From Porogramme epimiltina (Eukaryota > Basidiomycota > Agaricomycetes > Polyporales > Polyporaceae), in contig FTLJ01000008.1 of assembly GCA_900155495.1 (NCBI GenBank), forward strand, positions 1 through 31,060: 31,060 bases of DNA, given 5' to 3'. The notes beneath the pieces were generated by a model. That model saw only the letters and a list, made by a program, of their open reading frames with translations, made no database searches and had not been told where the DNA came from. Both the position numbers and the translations under genes were made by a program. Shown here in pieces: positions 1-10,362 of the stretch (positions within the stretch are counted from its first letter, which is position 1; every line of letters begins with the position of its first letter).

Positions 1-665
1 CAGATTAATCGTACAGGCCTCTCGGCCCCCGAGAGTACGCCGCGGCGAGACAAGGTGTGTCTTCGGGGCCGCGCAGGTCTCGGGACTGGTTGGTGTGACA
101 GATTCTCCCGCAGGGCGTCTTCCGTGCGCTCGCGCGGCACTCGTGGGGCCAGTCGAATGTCTTCACACGCATTCATGCGCGCCGCCGCGCGCGTCGGGCC
201 TACCAGCTACGGTGCTACGGGAGGCTGCGAGCTACTTGAGCCAGCTTTGAACAATCTCGCCGCTACGTGGCTACGGGAGGGGCTCCGCGCGCACTGAAAG
301 CGCGCGCTGGGGGGTTCACCGTCGCAATGTTGCAATATGTCTCACGGCCCCAGAGGAACTGCTTGTCGCGTGCGGCGGCGCGAAATGGGCGATCGTCCTC
401 GAGCCGCGCAAGGGGCCGGGCGAAGCGCGCGGCGCCGGTTTCCAGGCTAATGCGGCATGCCGCGCGGAGGGCGACAGAGGGATAGTCCGGGCGATCGTTG
501 GGCGCGGATATCTTTCGGAGGCCAGGTCGTCCCAGCTCGCGGGTCCGGGCCTGGGCGGTCAGGCCGACCACTGAGAGGCCCTTTGCGTGAGCGCGGCGGA
601 GGAGTGAGGGTGGTGGGTAACGTGACCCGTGGGCCGCGGCGTCGACATGGTCGCGATTACATTCC
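1..665 (+). pseudogene. Block A, copy 0 (left-truncated by window), unidentified decayed sequence
   Basis: This stretch matches the block A copies near 18400-19085 and 26440-27005. In the best copy (26764-26985) the end of the block reads as a plausible protein tail containing GEIVGEIVGRGYLSEARSSQ and stopping at a conserved position after a GAEE/AAEE-like end. Here the same tail is cut by an in-frame TGA near 571. A second segment, reading AKWAIV.EPRKPSQTKR in other copies, lies in a different frame, so the block looks like a frameshifted gene remnant. I do not recognise the family. Open frames also exist on the minus strand (for example 263-670), but GC-rich DNA gives such frames by chance and copy 2 breaks it. 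Confidence 0.45.
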
Positions 666-1450
666 GTCAATCCTGTCTGTGTAGGTTTGTGCAGCTATAC
701 GGACGTTTACTTCCACATTCGTCGGGCGGGATACACTCGCACAGGCTTCAGTGTGTGCCCCGCGCGGCGACCCCGGCTAGTGGGGCGGGCACTGTGTTTG
801 GTGGATTAGGTTGAACAGGGGCATGTCATGCGCTTGGGAGATTCACCTATGCCGCACTCCCGAGCGAGATCCTTCCTGGCGAAGCCGACACCGTCTTGCA
901 CCCTTCCCAGCACTCGAGGACAGACTTCTATCGCTGCATGACACCCGTGGTCCTAGATATGGGCTCGCGCCAGAAGATGACGGCTCCACAGGAGGGCGTT
1001 TACGTGCGCTCTGGGCTACTCCTCGGGGGTCTGGTCGAGGGCGGGCGCATGAACGTACATGGCTGCGGGCCATGCCACGGCAACGCTTCGCGAGGGAGGG
1101 ACCGTGTGGCCATCCGGGGGGATCGCGCAATATCGATGAGATCCCTGGATAACTGGCGGGCGGGGCGCACAGTGGAGGGGTCATGGAACCAGCTAGGGTG
1201 AAAGCTGCGGGGTTCGAGAGCTGCTTAGGAGGTGCGAGTGGGGTTTGATACGTTTGAGCCGCCCCGCTCTAGGAGAGAGGGTCCGTGCATGCTCCGTTTC
1301 GCGGGGGCTGATCATCTGGAATTGAGTGGGGCTCGGCGGGCGGGCGAGTGAAAGTAGGCTTGGGTGGGCGGTGCGCTGGCCACAGAGAAGGCCGCTCCTC
1401 TCCTCTTGCTCACCTCTCCGGGGCAACTCGGGCTCTGGAGAGCCGGCGGC
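666..1450 (+). other. Block B, copy 0, unidentified repeated block
   Basis: The block recurs at about 8516-9437, 19101-19890 and 27011-27813. Recurrent landmarks are a sentence-like string around 'GGGAGATTCACCTATGCCGC', a 'CTCGAGGA.GGACGTCTATC' stretch, a CCCCTCGGGGG palindrome and the end 'AACTCGGGCTCTGGAG'. In other copies one plus frame stays open and reads LGRFTYAALPSELLPGEAYS, but here substitutions and indels interrupt it. I cannot assign a function; it may be a decayed gene or the upstream region of the lyase gene. Its right end joins the lyase promoter at about 1460. Confidence 0.45.
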
Positions 1451-1481
1451 CCGGGACCAGCAGTCTCGCGTCCGCCGACTG

Positions 1482-1540
1482 TGACTCTAGGTAACGTGAC
1501 CGAGAATCGGCTAGATTATCCTCACGAGCGGCTCTGACCC
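1482..1540 (+). promoter_or_regulatory. Candidate lyase promoter, copy 1 (TGACTC + decayed TGACCC)
   Basis: A TGACTC hexamer lies at 1482-1487, and the second site found in copies 2 and 3 reads TGACCC here (1535-1540). TGACTC is the known core for the yeast Bas1 and Gcn4 regulators of purine and amino-acid genes. The match is visible; use by a basidiomycete factor is inference. The surrounding sequence (AGGTAACGTGACCGAGAATCGG) is conserved in all three copies. Confidence 0.4.
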
Positions 1541-1574
1541 TTTTTTACTCACCTTCATCATCTCGCGGGCAACC

Positions 1575-3495
1575 ACGGAGGCTACGTGCACGTACCAGAC
1601 ACCCCTCTCAAGGTTCCACCTACCCACCTCTCACCTCTCACCCCCTTCCACCTTGCGAGCCTGACATCGCTCTAGCCGCTATGCAAGCAAGGAATGGCCT
1701 ACCTCTTCTCTTCGGCCGTGCGTCCCCCGTCTAGTTGTCCTGCCCACCCCTCACAGCAGCACAGAACCGCTTCCACACGTGAAGGAAGCTGCGGCTGAAC
1801 CTTGCGATTGCGGAGAAGGAGCTGGGACTGCCCGTCTCGGATGAGGCCGTCGAGCAGATGAAAGTGAACCTGGTGCGTCGGACACGCTTTCCTGAAACAC
1901 CGCAACTCCTTATATCTTCCGTGCGTCATAGCATCTTGATGCGAACCAATTCGAAATCGCGGCTGGGGAGGAGAAGCACTGTCGCCACGACGTCACGACC
2001 CATATCCACACATTCGGTCAGGTCACCCCTGCTATCGGGATTATCCAGTCCGTGCTCGCATACATTCATCGCGCGCGCCCCGCCCATGCCTATTCTCGCA
2101 AGCCTCGGCGCGACGTCGTGCTCGCCACTGCTCGCCACTGCTACGTGACTGTGTGCGTCAATCCCATCACCCCCTCCCATGTACCACAACACTGACGCCC
2201 CGTGCAGCAACGCGGACCTGATTTTCATTCGCGAGGCCCTCCCCCTCCTCCTTCAAAAGCTCACCGTCGTGATCAATCGCTTCTCCGCCTTTGCAGCCCA
2301 TTACTTCGACTTGCCTACGCTTGTCTTCCCGCACTTCCAGCCCGTACAACTCAAGACGGTTGGCGAGCATGCGACCATCTGGCTCCAGGTGTGTATCGGC
2401 CTTCTTGTGCGCGCGTTGGGCGTGTATGAATGCCCGCACAGGAGCTCCTGTGGGACCTGCGCAACATCAAACGCGCGCGCGACGACATTGGCTTCCGAGG
2501 CGTCAAGGGAACAACGGGCACCCAGGCCAGTTTCTTGACCCCCTTCGATGGTGACCACGACAAGGTGAGTCCCTATTCCGCCTCTCGCTTTCACATCAGA
2601 AGATGTGTAGGTGGAGGAGCTGGATCGGCGCGTCACGGAACTCTCCGGATTCACCTACGCATACCCCGTCGCGTCCCAAACGTACTCGCGCAAGATCGAC
2701 ATCGACGTCCTCGCGCCCCTCGCATCCTTCGGCGCGACTGCCCACAAGCTCGCGACAGACCTCCGCCTCCTCGCGAACCTCAAGGAGGTCGAGGAGCCGT
2801 TCGAGTCCACCCAGATCGGCTCGTCCGCGATGGCGTACAAGCGCAACCCGATGCGCTCCGAGCGCGTGTGCTTGCTCGCGCGGCACCTCATGGTCCTCCA
2901 CCAGAATGCGCTCGGGACGGCGAGCGTGCAGTGGTTCGAGCGGACGCTGGACGACAGCGCAAACCGCCGGATCACGCTCCCTGAGGCGTTCCTCACGGCG
3001 GACATCGTGCTCACGACGCTGCAGAACGTGAGTGAGGGCCTCGTTGTGTACCCGCGGGTGATCGGGCGCCGGATCGCGCAAGAGCTGCCGTTCATGGCGA
3101 CGGAGAACATCATCATGGCACTCGTTAAGTCCGGCGGGGACTGCCAGGCGGCGCACGAAAAGATCCGGGTACGTAATTCCTCCCTCTTTTCTTGCTTCCC
3201 TTGGTCCTTTCAGAGGTTCTTGGCTGATTGGTGCTCCTAGGTCCTCTCACACGAAGCCGCGCACCAGGTGAAGCAGCTCGGGCTCGACAACGACCTCATC
3301 GAGCGCGTGCGCGCGGACCCGTACTTCGACCCGATCAACGGTCAGCGGGACGCGCTCCTCGACCCGAAGACGTTCGTCGGGCGCGCGCCTGAGCAGGTCG
3401 ACAAGTTCCTCGCGGACTGGGTGCGCCCCGCGCTCGCGGACGCGGAGCTGCAGACTGCGCTTGGAAAAGCTGGTAAAGCAGAGCTGAACATGTAG
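1575..3495 (+). pseudogene. ADE13: Adenylosuccinate lyase, copy 1 (broken)
   Basis: Adenylosuccinate lyase splits SAICAR and adenylosuccinate in purine synthesis and belongs to the fumarase/aspartase superfamily. The 3' half is clear: exon about 2611-3168 reads [33 protein letters not shown], the signature loop [35 protein letters not shown] and [15 protein letters not shown], and the last exon (3241-3495) reads [20 protein letters not shown] and ends in TAG. The exon 2433-2572 carries [18 protein letters not shown]. The 5' half is broken: the start codon position has ACG (1575-1577), one A is missing in the Lys-Glu-Met stretch near 1692, the Trp of 'HTWRKLW' is TGA (1780-1782), and a 20-bp insertion lies in GATSC near 2118-2142. 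Further changes such as VMAHVH to VTTHIH weaken it. Its other splice sites mostly survive. Confidence 0.88.
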
Positions 3496-4407
3496 GCGTT
3501 AGGGATGAAGAGACCGCGTAAAAGATACAGAAGGCTCCCAGCTAATGTCGCTTAGGCGAGGGCGCGAAGTAGAAGTGTAACACAAATGTATATGCGTCGG
3601 TATGTACGCTCTGAACGGCATTTGAATTGTGATGGACAAGCAAAGAGGACGGGTGCGTGCTTGCGATATTTTCCCTGAATCTTGGAAGTTTCAGGATCGT
3701 CTACACACGAAAACTCGGTGTCATGGGACCGTTCAGAAAGTTTGCGTCGGCGCTTCTCTGGTTGCGCTCATATAATAGGAATCCCTCGGAGAACACGCCG
3801 CTGTCACCACCACTCCAAGCGACCACATCTACACGGCATCTCAGTGTCTGTTCCTAGACTTGAGGAAGAAGATCCGGTTTATCCATGATAAGGAAGCTCC
3901 ATGTGATACACACAGGTAAGGACTTCATTATGTGTGCCTCGCTGACATAGCTTACAGGCAGTTTGAACCCACTGCCCGACCGGCTCAGAGTACTTTGCAC
4001 TTGTTCTACTCCAGGCTGGGGACACGCCCATGTGCGGTGCATGAATTTCGAGCCCGACGCGCACTGCCCTTGGGCCGTACGATCACGGTTGACCAATCAT
4101 TATCACTGAGGGGGTGGACACCATGGCCGCTTTGGCAGAGTTCTTTCCCAATGCTAATGGGTGCCCCCGCTTATCGCAGACACTCCGCAGTATATTTGTA
4201 CTTTGCCACCCCATATGTGTACGTTCTCTGGGTATAAATAATCCTCTCAACCACATTACACGTAACTGCTGTGCGTCGGAACAACACGCGTTCTCATGCC
4301 AAGATGCGTATAACAAGTGCTTGGGGGCTCTACTGCCATCTCATCGACATCCACTACCATCGGTCTTTCGCCTACACCTTCGAACTATTCGTCGTGAAGT
4401 GCCCACT
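3496..4407 (+). promoter_or_regulatory. ADE13-HET spacer and HET promoter, copy 1
   Basis: The spacer is shared with units 2 and 3. It holds the lyase 3' flank, then a CCAAT box at 4093-4097 and a TATAAATA box at 4233-4240. The TATA box lies 175 bp before the HET ATG; copies 2 and 3 keep the same distance (177 and 178 bp), so a 5' UTR of roughly 145 nt is likely. A minus-strand frame (3854-4096) reads GSGFKLPVSYVSEAH and is also open in the other two spacers; it could be chance in duplicated DNA or an antisense product. No other gene is seen. Confidence 0.6.
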
Positions 4408-7400
4408 ATGCAACAGGACCCTCAAGAAGACGGCTTCGCACCCATTCCAAACCATCCATCAATACGAGGCACTAGCCCTCAGGTTACACCGGATGGAGGC
4501 CTCCCAGCTGCGCCAGAGCCAAGCTCTACATCTCAAGACACAGTTATTACTGTGGAGGCTGCCTCCGAGTTCCCCGTACGCGATGATGATGAAGGGAACT
4601 CCGCTGCACAGGTACATATCTCGTCTGCCCCGCTGAACCACGACCCCCCTGCCCTCCCCCCTTAACCCAAGCTAACGCCACTGACAGGGTATGGATATGG
4701 ACGATGGAAATTCTTCGCCCCATTCCAGAGGTCAGAATCACTTGTTATACCTCGCGCTCTAATGACCAACTTTCCTTATTTGTTGTTAATACAGACTCCA
4801 TGTCTCAGGAAGAAGACACAGACTCTTCCATGTCTCAGGACGAAGATATGGATTCCATGTCTCAGGACGGAGGCTCATACTGCTCACACGAGGCCTCCGA
4901 GGATTACTCAATTGACGGTATAAAATCCCTCCAAAGAGATGCCCCAATGCTGTTGACCATGCCCCAAGAAGATCCCTCCCTACCTCCTCGCCCAGAATTC
5001 CCTCCTTTCACTGTTCCGTGTCTTGGCGACACTGCACCGTACGACGGTGGAGACCTTGAAACGTACCCAGAACGTCATAACTGGGTAATTAATCACCAAG
5101 ATGACCAATGTCACCCGCTATGTCCCCCAGGAATATGCTATCATGGTATAGATTCCAGTGCACGATATAACTATTACCACAAGCATGGTCAAATTTCTCC
5201 GATGTTATCGCGTACAAATAATGTCACAATCACGGCTGCAAATAAGGCAGCGTTCCTCCAATCATGGCTTTTCTTTGGGACCCTTCACGAAATGTTCAAC
5301 ATGTGCAGAACCCCCAAGAATATCCAGGCCGAATTTCTCCAAGTCATCGATGGCGAGCGCCGCGTCTCGATCGCCGCGCTGAATGGGCTTGCTGCGCGTT
5401 GGTTCTCTTCACTACACCCTGAGGAGGTGGGAAACCAGACCTTCATGGAACGGATCATTACGCTCGGGCGAAGAATGGTGCTGCTTCTATCCAAGGAGTT
5501 CTCAAGCCGTAACTTTGGCAGGAAACCGGTTTTTCGGTATACGTTTGATGAGGCTCTGGTTCTCCTTTCCATCAACCTTCTAATCCGTGTCATATCACTA
5601 CACCTATTGCTTCACGCCCTCTCACCTTCCATGACACATCGCAGCGGAAATTTTTATGCGCGCCTGATCCAATCCACCCTGTCTGGCGATTCACGCATCA
5701 TAGTATCCATGCAAGAAGGCTCCGAAACGCTCTACGATATTTCCATCGTTGAAGAAAGGTCCCATGGATGGTGCAAGACCGAGCTGCGAGAGCTTATGTC
5801 TTCGCTTCGCTGCTTCGCGACAGTCTTCGAACGGACTCTCCCTGGTAGGCGAGACCACTCCGCTTGTAAAGGTGCGGTATGCGACGCATACCAGGTTGAT
5901 GAAGCCAACTACCACACGCCACATACAGACGACTGCTCGAGACAAGGGTGCTCGCCTGTTGAAGTCAGGGTAGAGGATCTCGTCGAGATACTGGGTCGGG
6001 ACGAAATACCTGTTGTTATTATCCGCGGAGATCTGAACCTCAGGTTGGAGGTTGTAAGTGGTGGTTTTGAGCGCCCGTATACTGCAATATCTCATGTCTG
6101 TGAGTGATTTTCCTCTCTTGTGCCCGTGAGGATGCATGTTCATAGCTATCAGGGGCAGATGGGCTAGGAAACCCGAGAAACAACGCAATGCCCCAGTGTC
6201 AACTCCGCCGTATTCGCCAACATGTTTCCCGCCTGTGCGATGACACCTATCCTGATGGTATTCAGCAGACAGCTAAATCATCGTGTACCATCTGGATGGA
6301 CACGCTTTGCGTACCCGTGGACCCGCGATTCAAGGAATTTCGTAAGAAGGCCATACGTCTTATGGGGAAAACATTCCAGGAGGCTGCTGCTGTCTTGGTC
6401 CTTGACAATGAGCTGTTGGAGCTCACCGCTGCGAAATTGTCGTTCATAGAACTGGCAATACGTATATCCTTTAGCGGATGGATGAAGCGCCTGTGGACCC
6501 TAGAGGAGATGACATTCTCATTAAAGCCTACCGACACAATATCAGGGGACACTGGGACATATCGTCTTTATTTTCAGATGCAAGATGGACCATTTTCTCC
6601 TTGGGAATATGCAATGTACGGCAATTGCTCCAATATGCATCAAAGAACATGGTTACGGAGGCCAAAGATCTGGGATGCCATAGTCCAGGCACTACTCGAC
6701 AGTGTTATTTTGGGGCCACTTGCATGGGCAGATGAGTTTCCGTACCCACAGAATGTACCGTCTGCAAAGAACGGACAACACATAGGCAGAATACTCCTCG
6801 ATTTCCTTCGCAAACGGTCAACCAGTAAGGTTGAGGACATCCCCATCTGCGTCGCGTCTATCTTCGATATGGACCTCGATTGTATCCTCGCCGCCGAGGA
6901 TATACCTCATCGCTTCGCAGCCGTCTATCGACAACTTCGTTCAATCACGGAGAATGTCCTATGGGTAGCTCTCGATCCTTCCGTCGAGAAAGTGGCTATT
7001 GAACCATTTCGCTGGGCCCCAATTCACTTCGGAGCCCTCCCATCTGAGGCTGCCTCGGCAGGTGGTTGGGTGTATTGCGACGAGGGGGGACTGCACATCC
7101 GCCATGCCGGCTTCATTCTCCATACAAATTCGATATGTCACGAGCCTCATCAACTTGTCAAATTCCCTGTTGGAGCGGACGGATGCTCCCCATCGTCTTC
7201 GCTAGGGGCTGTTCTATTATCCGCACACCAACAATCTCTAGATCCAGGACCGTCAGACATGGACGCCACGCCACCAACACCTCGAGATATTGGGCCTCCT
7301 ACCCCAAGCCCTAGTACAAACGAATTAGCGATCATCGTAAATGAACAAATCCATGAAAATGACGACAACTTCCCCAATGCTATTATCATACACATCGAAA

Positions 7401-7576
7401 ACACTTCAGGCGCCGACGAGTCCACAGCCGTCCCTGAGGAGATCGTTGGAACGATTGTTGGCTACAGATATTTCATTCTCCCGGGTTCGCCTATCTTCGA
7501 TGCCTGCTCTGGAGCTAAGATGGATGCTATCTACTGTACACCGCTGGGAAGAGATCAGAAATGGCGTATTACCTGA
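4408..7576 (+). CDS. HET-domain protein, copy 1 (4 exons, 991 aa)
   Basis: HET-domain proteins of filamentous fungi act in non-self recognition and can trigger cell death after fusion with an incompatible partner; the partner here is unknown. Exons: 4408-4611, 4688-4730, 4795-6099, 6153-7576; introns are 76, 64 and 53 bp with GT...AG ends, and the frame stays open throughout. The start is the ATG whose reading MQQDPQEDGFAPI is kept in copy 3 and nearly in copy 2. The third intron splits the Trp codon of ISHVWADGLGNP, the HET start motif (about residues 511-524). It is followed by WMDTLCVPVDP (565 on), AVLVLDNELL and WMKRLWTLEE (627 on). A Cys/His cluster (C445 to about 468) precedes the domain. 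The N-terminus is acidic, with SMSQ(D/E)(E/D) repeated three times from residue 84. Copies 2 and 3 carry an extra stretch of about 20 residues after the HET core that is missing here. No signal peptide or NACHT/NB-ARC motif was seen. Confidence 0.88.
4797..4870 (+). repeat. In-frame repeat encoding SMSQ-acidic units
   Basis: Three in-frame units start at TCCATGTCTCAG at 4797, 4827 and 4854 (period 30 then 27 bp), coding for SMSQ followed by acidic residues. The other HET copies have at most one unit (ISQDE in copy 2) or none, so this is a private expansion in the acidic N-terminal segment. Confidence 0.85.
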
Positions 7577-8515
7577 CTCTAACATTGTTTCTTACGTACC
7601 GAGTCGGACATGGCTACGTTGAGTCGTCGAACACGTATCCCAGTTCTTGTTACTCCATATTACGTAGTAGTGTTTATTTATTTCTCTCTACTTTCGTAGG
7701 GGAACCTAGGAATTAAGGTCCTGTGTGGCAGCGGGCCCGCGGGATCGAGCGCTGCCACCGTGCCGCCGTGGGGTTGGCGGGGGCGAACCTGAAGCGGGCG
7801 GCCGCGCACGCCCGCGCACACAAAGGCGTCCTCGAACCATCGCCTTTCCAGACGGGCGCTACGCGAACGCATGGAAGACGTCCCGCGAACCTGTCACACC
7901 AACCACTGGTCGCGCGGCTGGCGCCGCCGCGAAGACGCACGTTGTCCCGCCGCGGCGTACTCCCGAAGACGGAGAGGTCCATCCTATATGCATTTGGAAC
8001 CAATGGCGCGGGACCAACCGCACGAGAATACCATCCGCGCACCCACGATTGGAGGAGAGCGTGTTGGGAGACGTGCGCTGAGGGCCACAGCACGACGGAC
8101 AACACTGGTTGTCAGCGTGTGTACTTCCTCGACTCGCGCGCGCCCACAACCGCTTCACTCATCCCGGAAGAGCCTCCCCGGGGGCTGGTTATGCGTGTTG
8201 AAACTTGAAAGACTCACCGTTGCGAGGTTCGATAGGCATCGCTGACCCAGAGGAATTGCTTGTGGCGCGCGGAAGGACGCCTACGCGCGACGGCGCGAAA
8301 TGGGCGATCGTCCTTGAGCCGCACAAGCCAAGCCAAACGAAGCGCGCATCGGTTTCCCTAATGCGACTTGCCGCGCGGACGGCGACGGAGAGATCGTCGG
8401 GGCGATCGTTGGGCGCGGGTATCTCTTGGAGGCCTGGGTGATCAAGATGCCCGAGAGATGCTTTGAAGTTTGCATGCGCGCGACGGAGGAGTAGGGGGTG
8501 GTCGATAACGTGACC
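7577..8515 (+). pseudogene. HET 3' flank and block A, copy 1 (partly inverted)
   Basis: The HET 3' flank (AGTAGTGTTTATTTATTT near 7664) is shared with the other units. From about 7737 to 8163 the sequence is the reverse complement of the corresponding block A of units 3 and 4; outside those points the orientation is normal, so one small inversion took place. The right part (8210-8500) reads EELLVARGRTPTRDGAKWAI and then shifts frame, as in the other copies. The block is not recognised as a known family and looks non-functional. Confidence 0.6.
7737..8163 (-). other. Inverted segment within block A of unit 2
   Basis: Read on the minus strand, this segment gives QHALLQS, SVFGSTPRRDNVRLRGGASR and GWCDRFAGR, which aligns with the plus-strand reading near 18410-18580 (QHAFLQAR, SAFGSTLQRGKARLRGGAGR, GWYDRFSGG). 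At the nucleotide level the match runs from the equivalent of GAGTGAGTGAAGG to CGGAAGAG. Breakpoints are approximate to about 10 bp. Confidence 0.85.
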
Positions 8516-9437
8516 AGCGGCGTCGCACTTGAGTTCTGACGGTTCTGTCAATCCTGTCGGTGTAGGTTCGAGCGGCGATAGGGCCGTCTGCTTCCAGGCT
8601 CGTCTACCCCGCGCGGCGTTCCCGGCTAGTGGGACGGGCACTGTGTTTGGTGGATTAGGTTGGACGGGGGTAGGTCATGCGCTTGGGAGATTCACCTGTG
8701 CCGCGCTCCCGAGCGAGCTCCTTCCTGGCGAAGCCTACAGTACCTTGCATCCTTCCCAGCACTCGAGGAGGGACGTTTATCACCGCGCAGCACCCGTAGT
8801 CCCAGATACGGGCTCGCGCCAGAAGATGGTGGCTCGACAGGAGGGCGTTTGCGTGTGTTCTGGCCCCCCCTCGGGGGTCCAATCGAGGGCGGGCAGGGCG
8901 GCGCAAACGTACATGGCTGCGGGCCATGCCACGCCAATGGTTCGCTCAGGAGGGACCGTGCATCAGGAAAAGGTCGGCTTTACTTATGTCGCTTATTCTA
9001 CTTTGGAGACCTGGCTAATCTCACTTATCACACTATTTCTTACTTGTGGCTACTAATCCCTACTTGTGTCCTATAATTAGTAGGTACAAGTACAGCCTAA
9101 TAGTGTGATAAGTGAGATTCGCCAGGTCTCCAAAGTAGAATAAGTGACATAAGTAAAGCTGACCTTTTCCTGATGCCGTATGGCGATCTGGCGGGATCGC
9201 GCTATATCGATGGGCATCCGTGGAGGGCACGCGGGCGCCGGGCAGGGCGCACGCTGGGGGGTAATGGGAACCAGCTAGGGTGGATGCTGCGGGGTTCGAG
9301 AGCTGCTTGGGAGGTGCGAGTGGGGTTTGATACGGTTAGGGCCGCAGCGTTTGAGGAGAGAGGATCCGTACATGTTCCGTGTCGCGGGAGCTGATCATCT
9401 GGAATTGAGTGGGGCGGCGGACGGGTGAGTCAAAGTA
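8516..9437 (+). other. Block B, copy 1, carrying a MITE
   Basis: This is the block B copy of unit 2. Apart from the 215-bp palindromic element at 8961-9175 it follows the other copies. One plus frame remains open from 8529 to 9056 and reads LGRFTCAALPSELLPGEAYS, but its end runs into the MITE, so the protein would be chimeric. The block ends at about 9437 (GTGAGTCAAAGTA), where the other units continue with GGCTTGGGTGGG and this one enters foreign sequence. Confidence 0.55.
8961..9175. mobile_element. Palindromic MITE (77-bp inverted arms)
   Basis: The arms 8961-9037 and 9099-9175 are reverse complements with 3 mismatches in 77 positions; they begin CATCAGGAAAAGGTC and end CCTTTTCCTGATG. The 61-bp centre is itself partly palindromic (ACTTGTGGCTACTAAT against ATTAGTAGGTACAAGT), so the whole element could fold into one long hairpin. 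Units 1, 3 and 4 keep the empty site (GACCGTGTGGCCATC or similar); here the flanks are ACCGTG and CCGTATGG, which suggests a short duplicated target of about CCGT(G/A), or CGT if the ends are set one base out. It codes for no protein. The transposase family is not determined. Confidence 0.93.
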
Positions 9438-9505
9438 CTTAGGGCCTGTTCGGTAAACCGCCACCGATGCCCGGTATTTGATGCGCGCTTGACAGCTGTT
9501 ATCAA

Positions 9506-9712
9506 ATCGATAGGCCCTTCACAAAATAATCTTCACATAACGGTCTGGACGGAGCTCTAGCGGGTCGCGGAAATTCACGTCGCGCAGGGGAGGAAGAAGC
9601 GATTGACGCCGCGGCTCGCACTCCCGAGCCGTCGCGTCATGAAAATACATGATTCGCGTCGAGTCCGACCAGAGGCCGCAGTGTGTAACTTATTTTGTAA
9701 GGGCCTATCGAT
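9506..9712. mobile_element. Short terminal-inverted-repeat element
   Basis: The left end ATCGATAGGCCCTTCACAAAATAA (9506-9529) and the right end at 9690-9712 are reverse complements over 23 bases with one extra C on the left. The interior of about 160 bp has no convincing coding frame. The length and end structure fit a non-autonomous DNA element. No clear target duplication outside the ends was found; the terminal ATCGA/TCGAT could be part of the repeat. Confidence 0.7.
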
Positions 9713-9759
9713 CTGCCGCGCGTGGCAGAACACCTCAACGCCCGCGCAGGGCTCGTAGC

Positions 9760-10246
9760 TGCCCGCCCAAGCCACGGCCGTGACGGCGCAGCGCGATCCA
9801 CGTCAGGTCTTGACGACGCTCGCGCTGCGCGACGTGTTCCGCGCGCACCCGGTACTCTCGCGGTTCGCGATCCTACTCGAGGTGTGACGCTTCCAGCAGG
9901 CCCCAGGCAACTCCCTGGGCTTCACGCCGATGAACGTGATGTCGTGCGAGCTGGGCCCTTTCAGCGGGCTGGATGCGTAGTAACCGGTTTGTGGAGTGGC
10001 TCTGGGAGAGGTGCAGTGGCGGAACATGGTTACTTGTGCGGAGAGGAATCAGAGGATGGAAGGACCTTGTAGGACTCACCCTCAGCTTTGGTTGACAGCG
10101 GATGTTGATACAGGGCCTGTCATGCATTATGCCGTCCTTTTTGCCTGTAGGATGACTATACTCCTGTAGATATTTGCGAGCGGTGGGGTGGATGAAGCTA
10201 TTTGTAGAATCGGATCCGGCGGGGTCGTCCCCGCGGTACAACAAGT
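9760..10246 (+). pseudogene. Unidentified gene relic, copy E1
   Basis: This relic is repeated at 11655-12112. One frame reads RQVLTTLALRDVFRAH and SRFAILLEV then TGA; a following stretch reads FTPMNVMSCELGPFSGLDA then TAG. Copy E2 keeps the second part further (PFNGLDARYAEWLWDE and GWKDLVG). The joined pattern looks like two exons of a real protein with an intron between them, but I do not recognise the family. In-frame stops show it is dead. Confidence 0.5.
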
Positions 10247-10257
10247 TCCGATTCTAC
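10204..10257. repeat. Nested hairpin at end of E1
   Basis: An 11-bp perfect outer stem (GTAGAATCGGA, 10204-10214, with TCCGATTCTAC, 10247-10257) encloses an inner 6-bp stem (GCGGGG, 10219-10224, with CCCCGC, 10229-10234). Copy E2 has the inner hairpin and the left outer arm but is cut off just before the right outer arm. Confidence 0.75.
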
Positions 10258-10362
10258 GCAGTGAATCGGATTTACAATGGAGGAAGCGTAGATTACATAA
10301 GATTTGCTTAGTCATTTCGTACCACCATCATTGATGGAGTGATTCTATTGGTGGAAAAGCCG

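Noticed and set aside
2596..3156. Long minus-strand frames opposite the lyase exons (also near 13233-13775 and 21169-21664)
   Set aside because: They mirror the conserved lyase exons and read as Arg/His-rich shadows; the plus strand carries the family motifs.
3960..3995. Possible tRNA T-arm (GTTTGAACCC) in the spacers
   Set aside because: A GCAGT...ACTGC stem exists but the loop is eight bases and no acceptor, D or anticodon arms can be placed on either strand.
4408..7576. NLR-type architecture (HET with NACHT or NB-ARC and repeats)
   Set aside because: No Walker A (GxxxxGK[ST]) or WD/TPR/ankyrin repeats were seen in any of the three proteins; only the HET region and family-specific flanks are present.
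9438..9460. hAT-like terminus TAGGGCCTGTTCGGTAAACC as the left end of a full transposon
   Set aside because: No reverse-complement partner was found up to 12112 and no transposase frame is present, so only the resemblance is noted.
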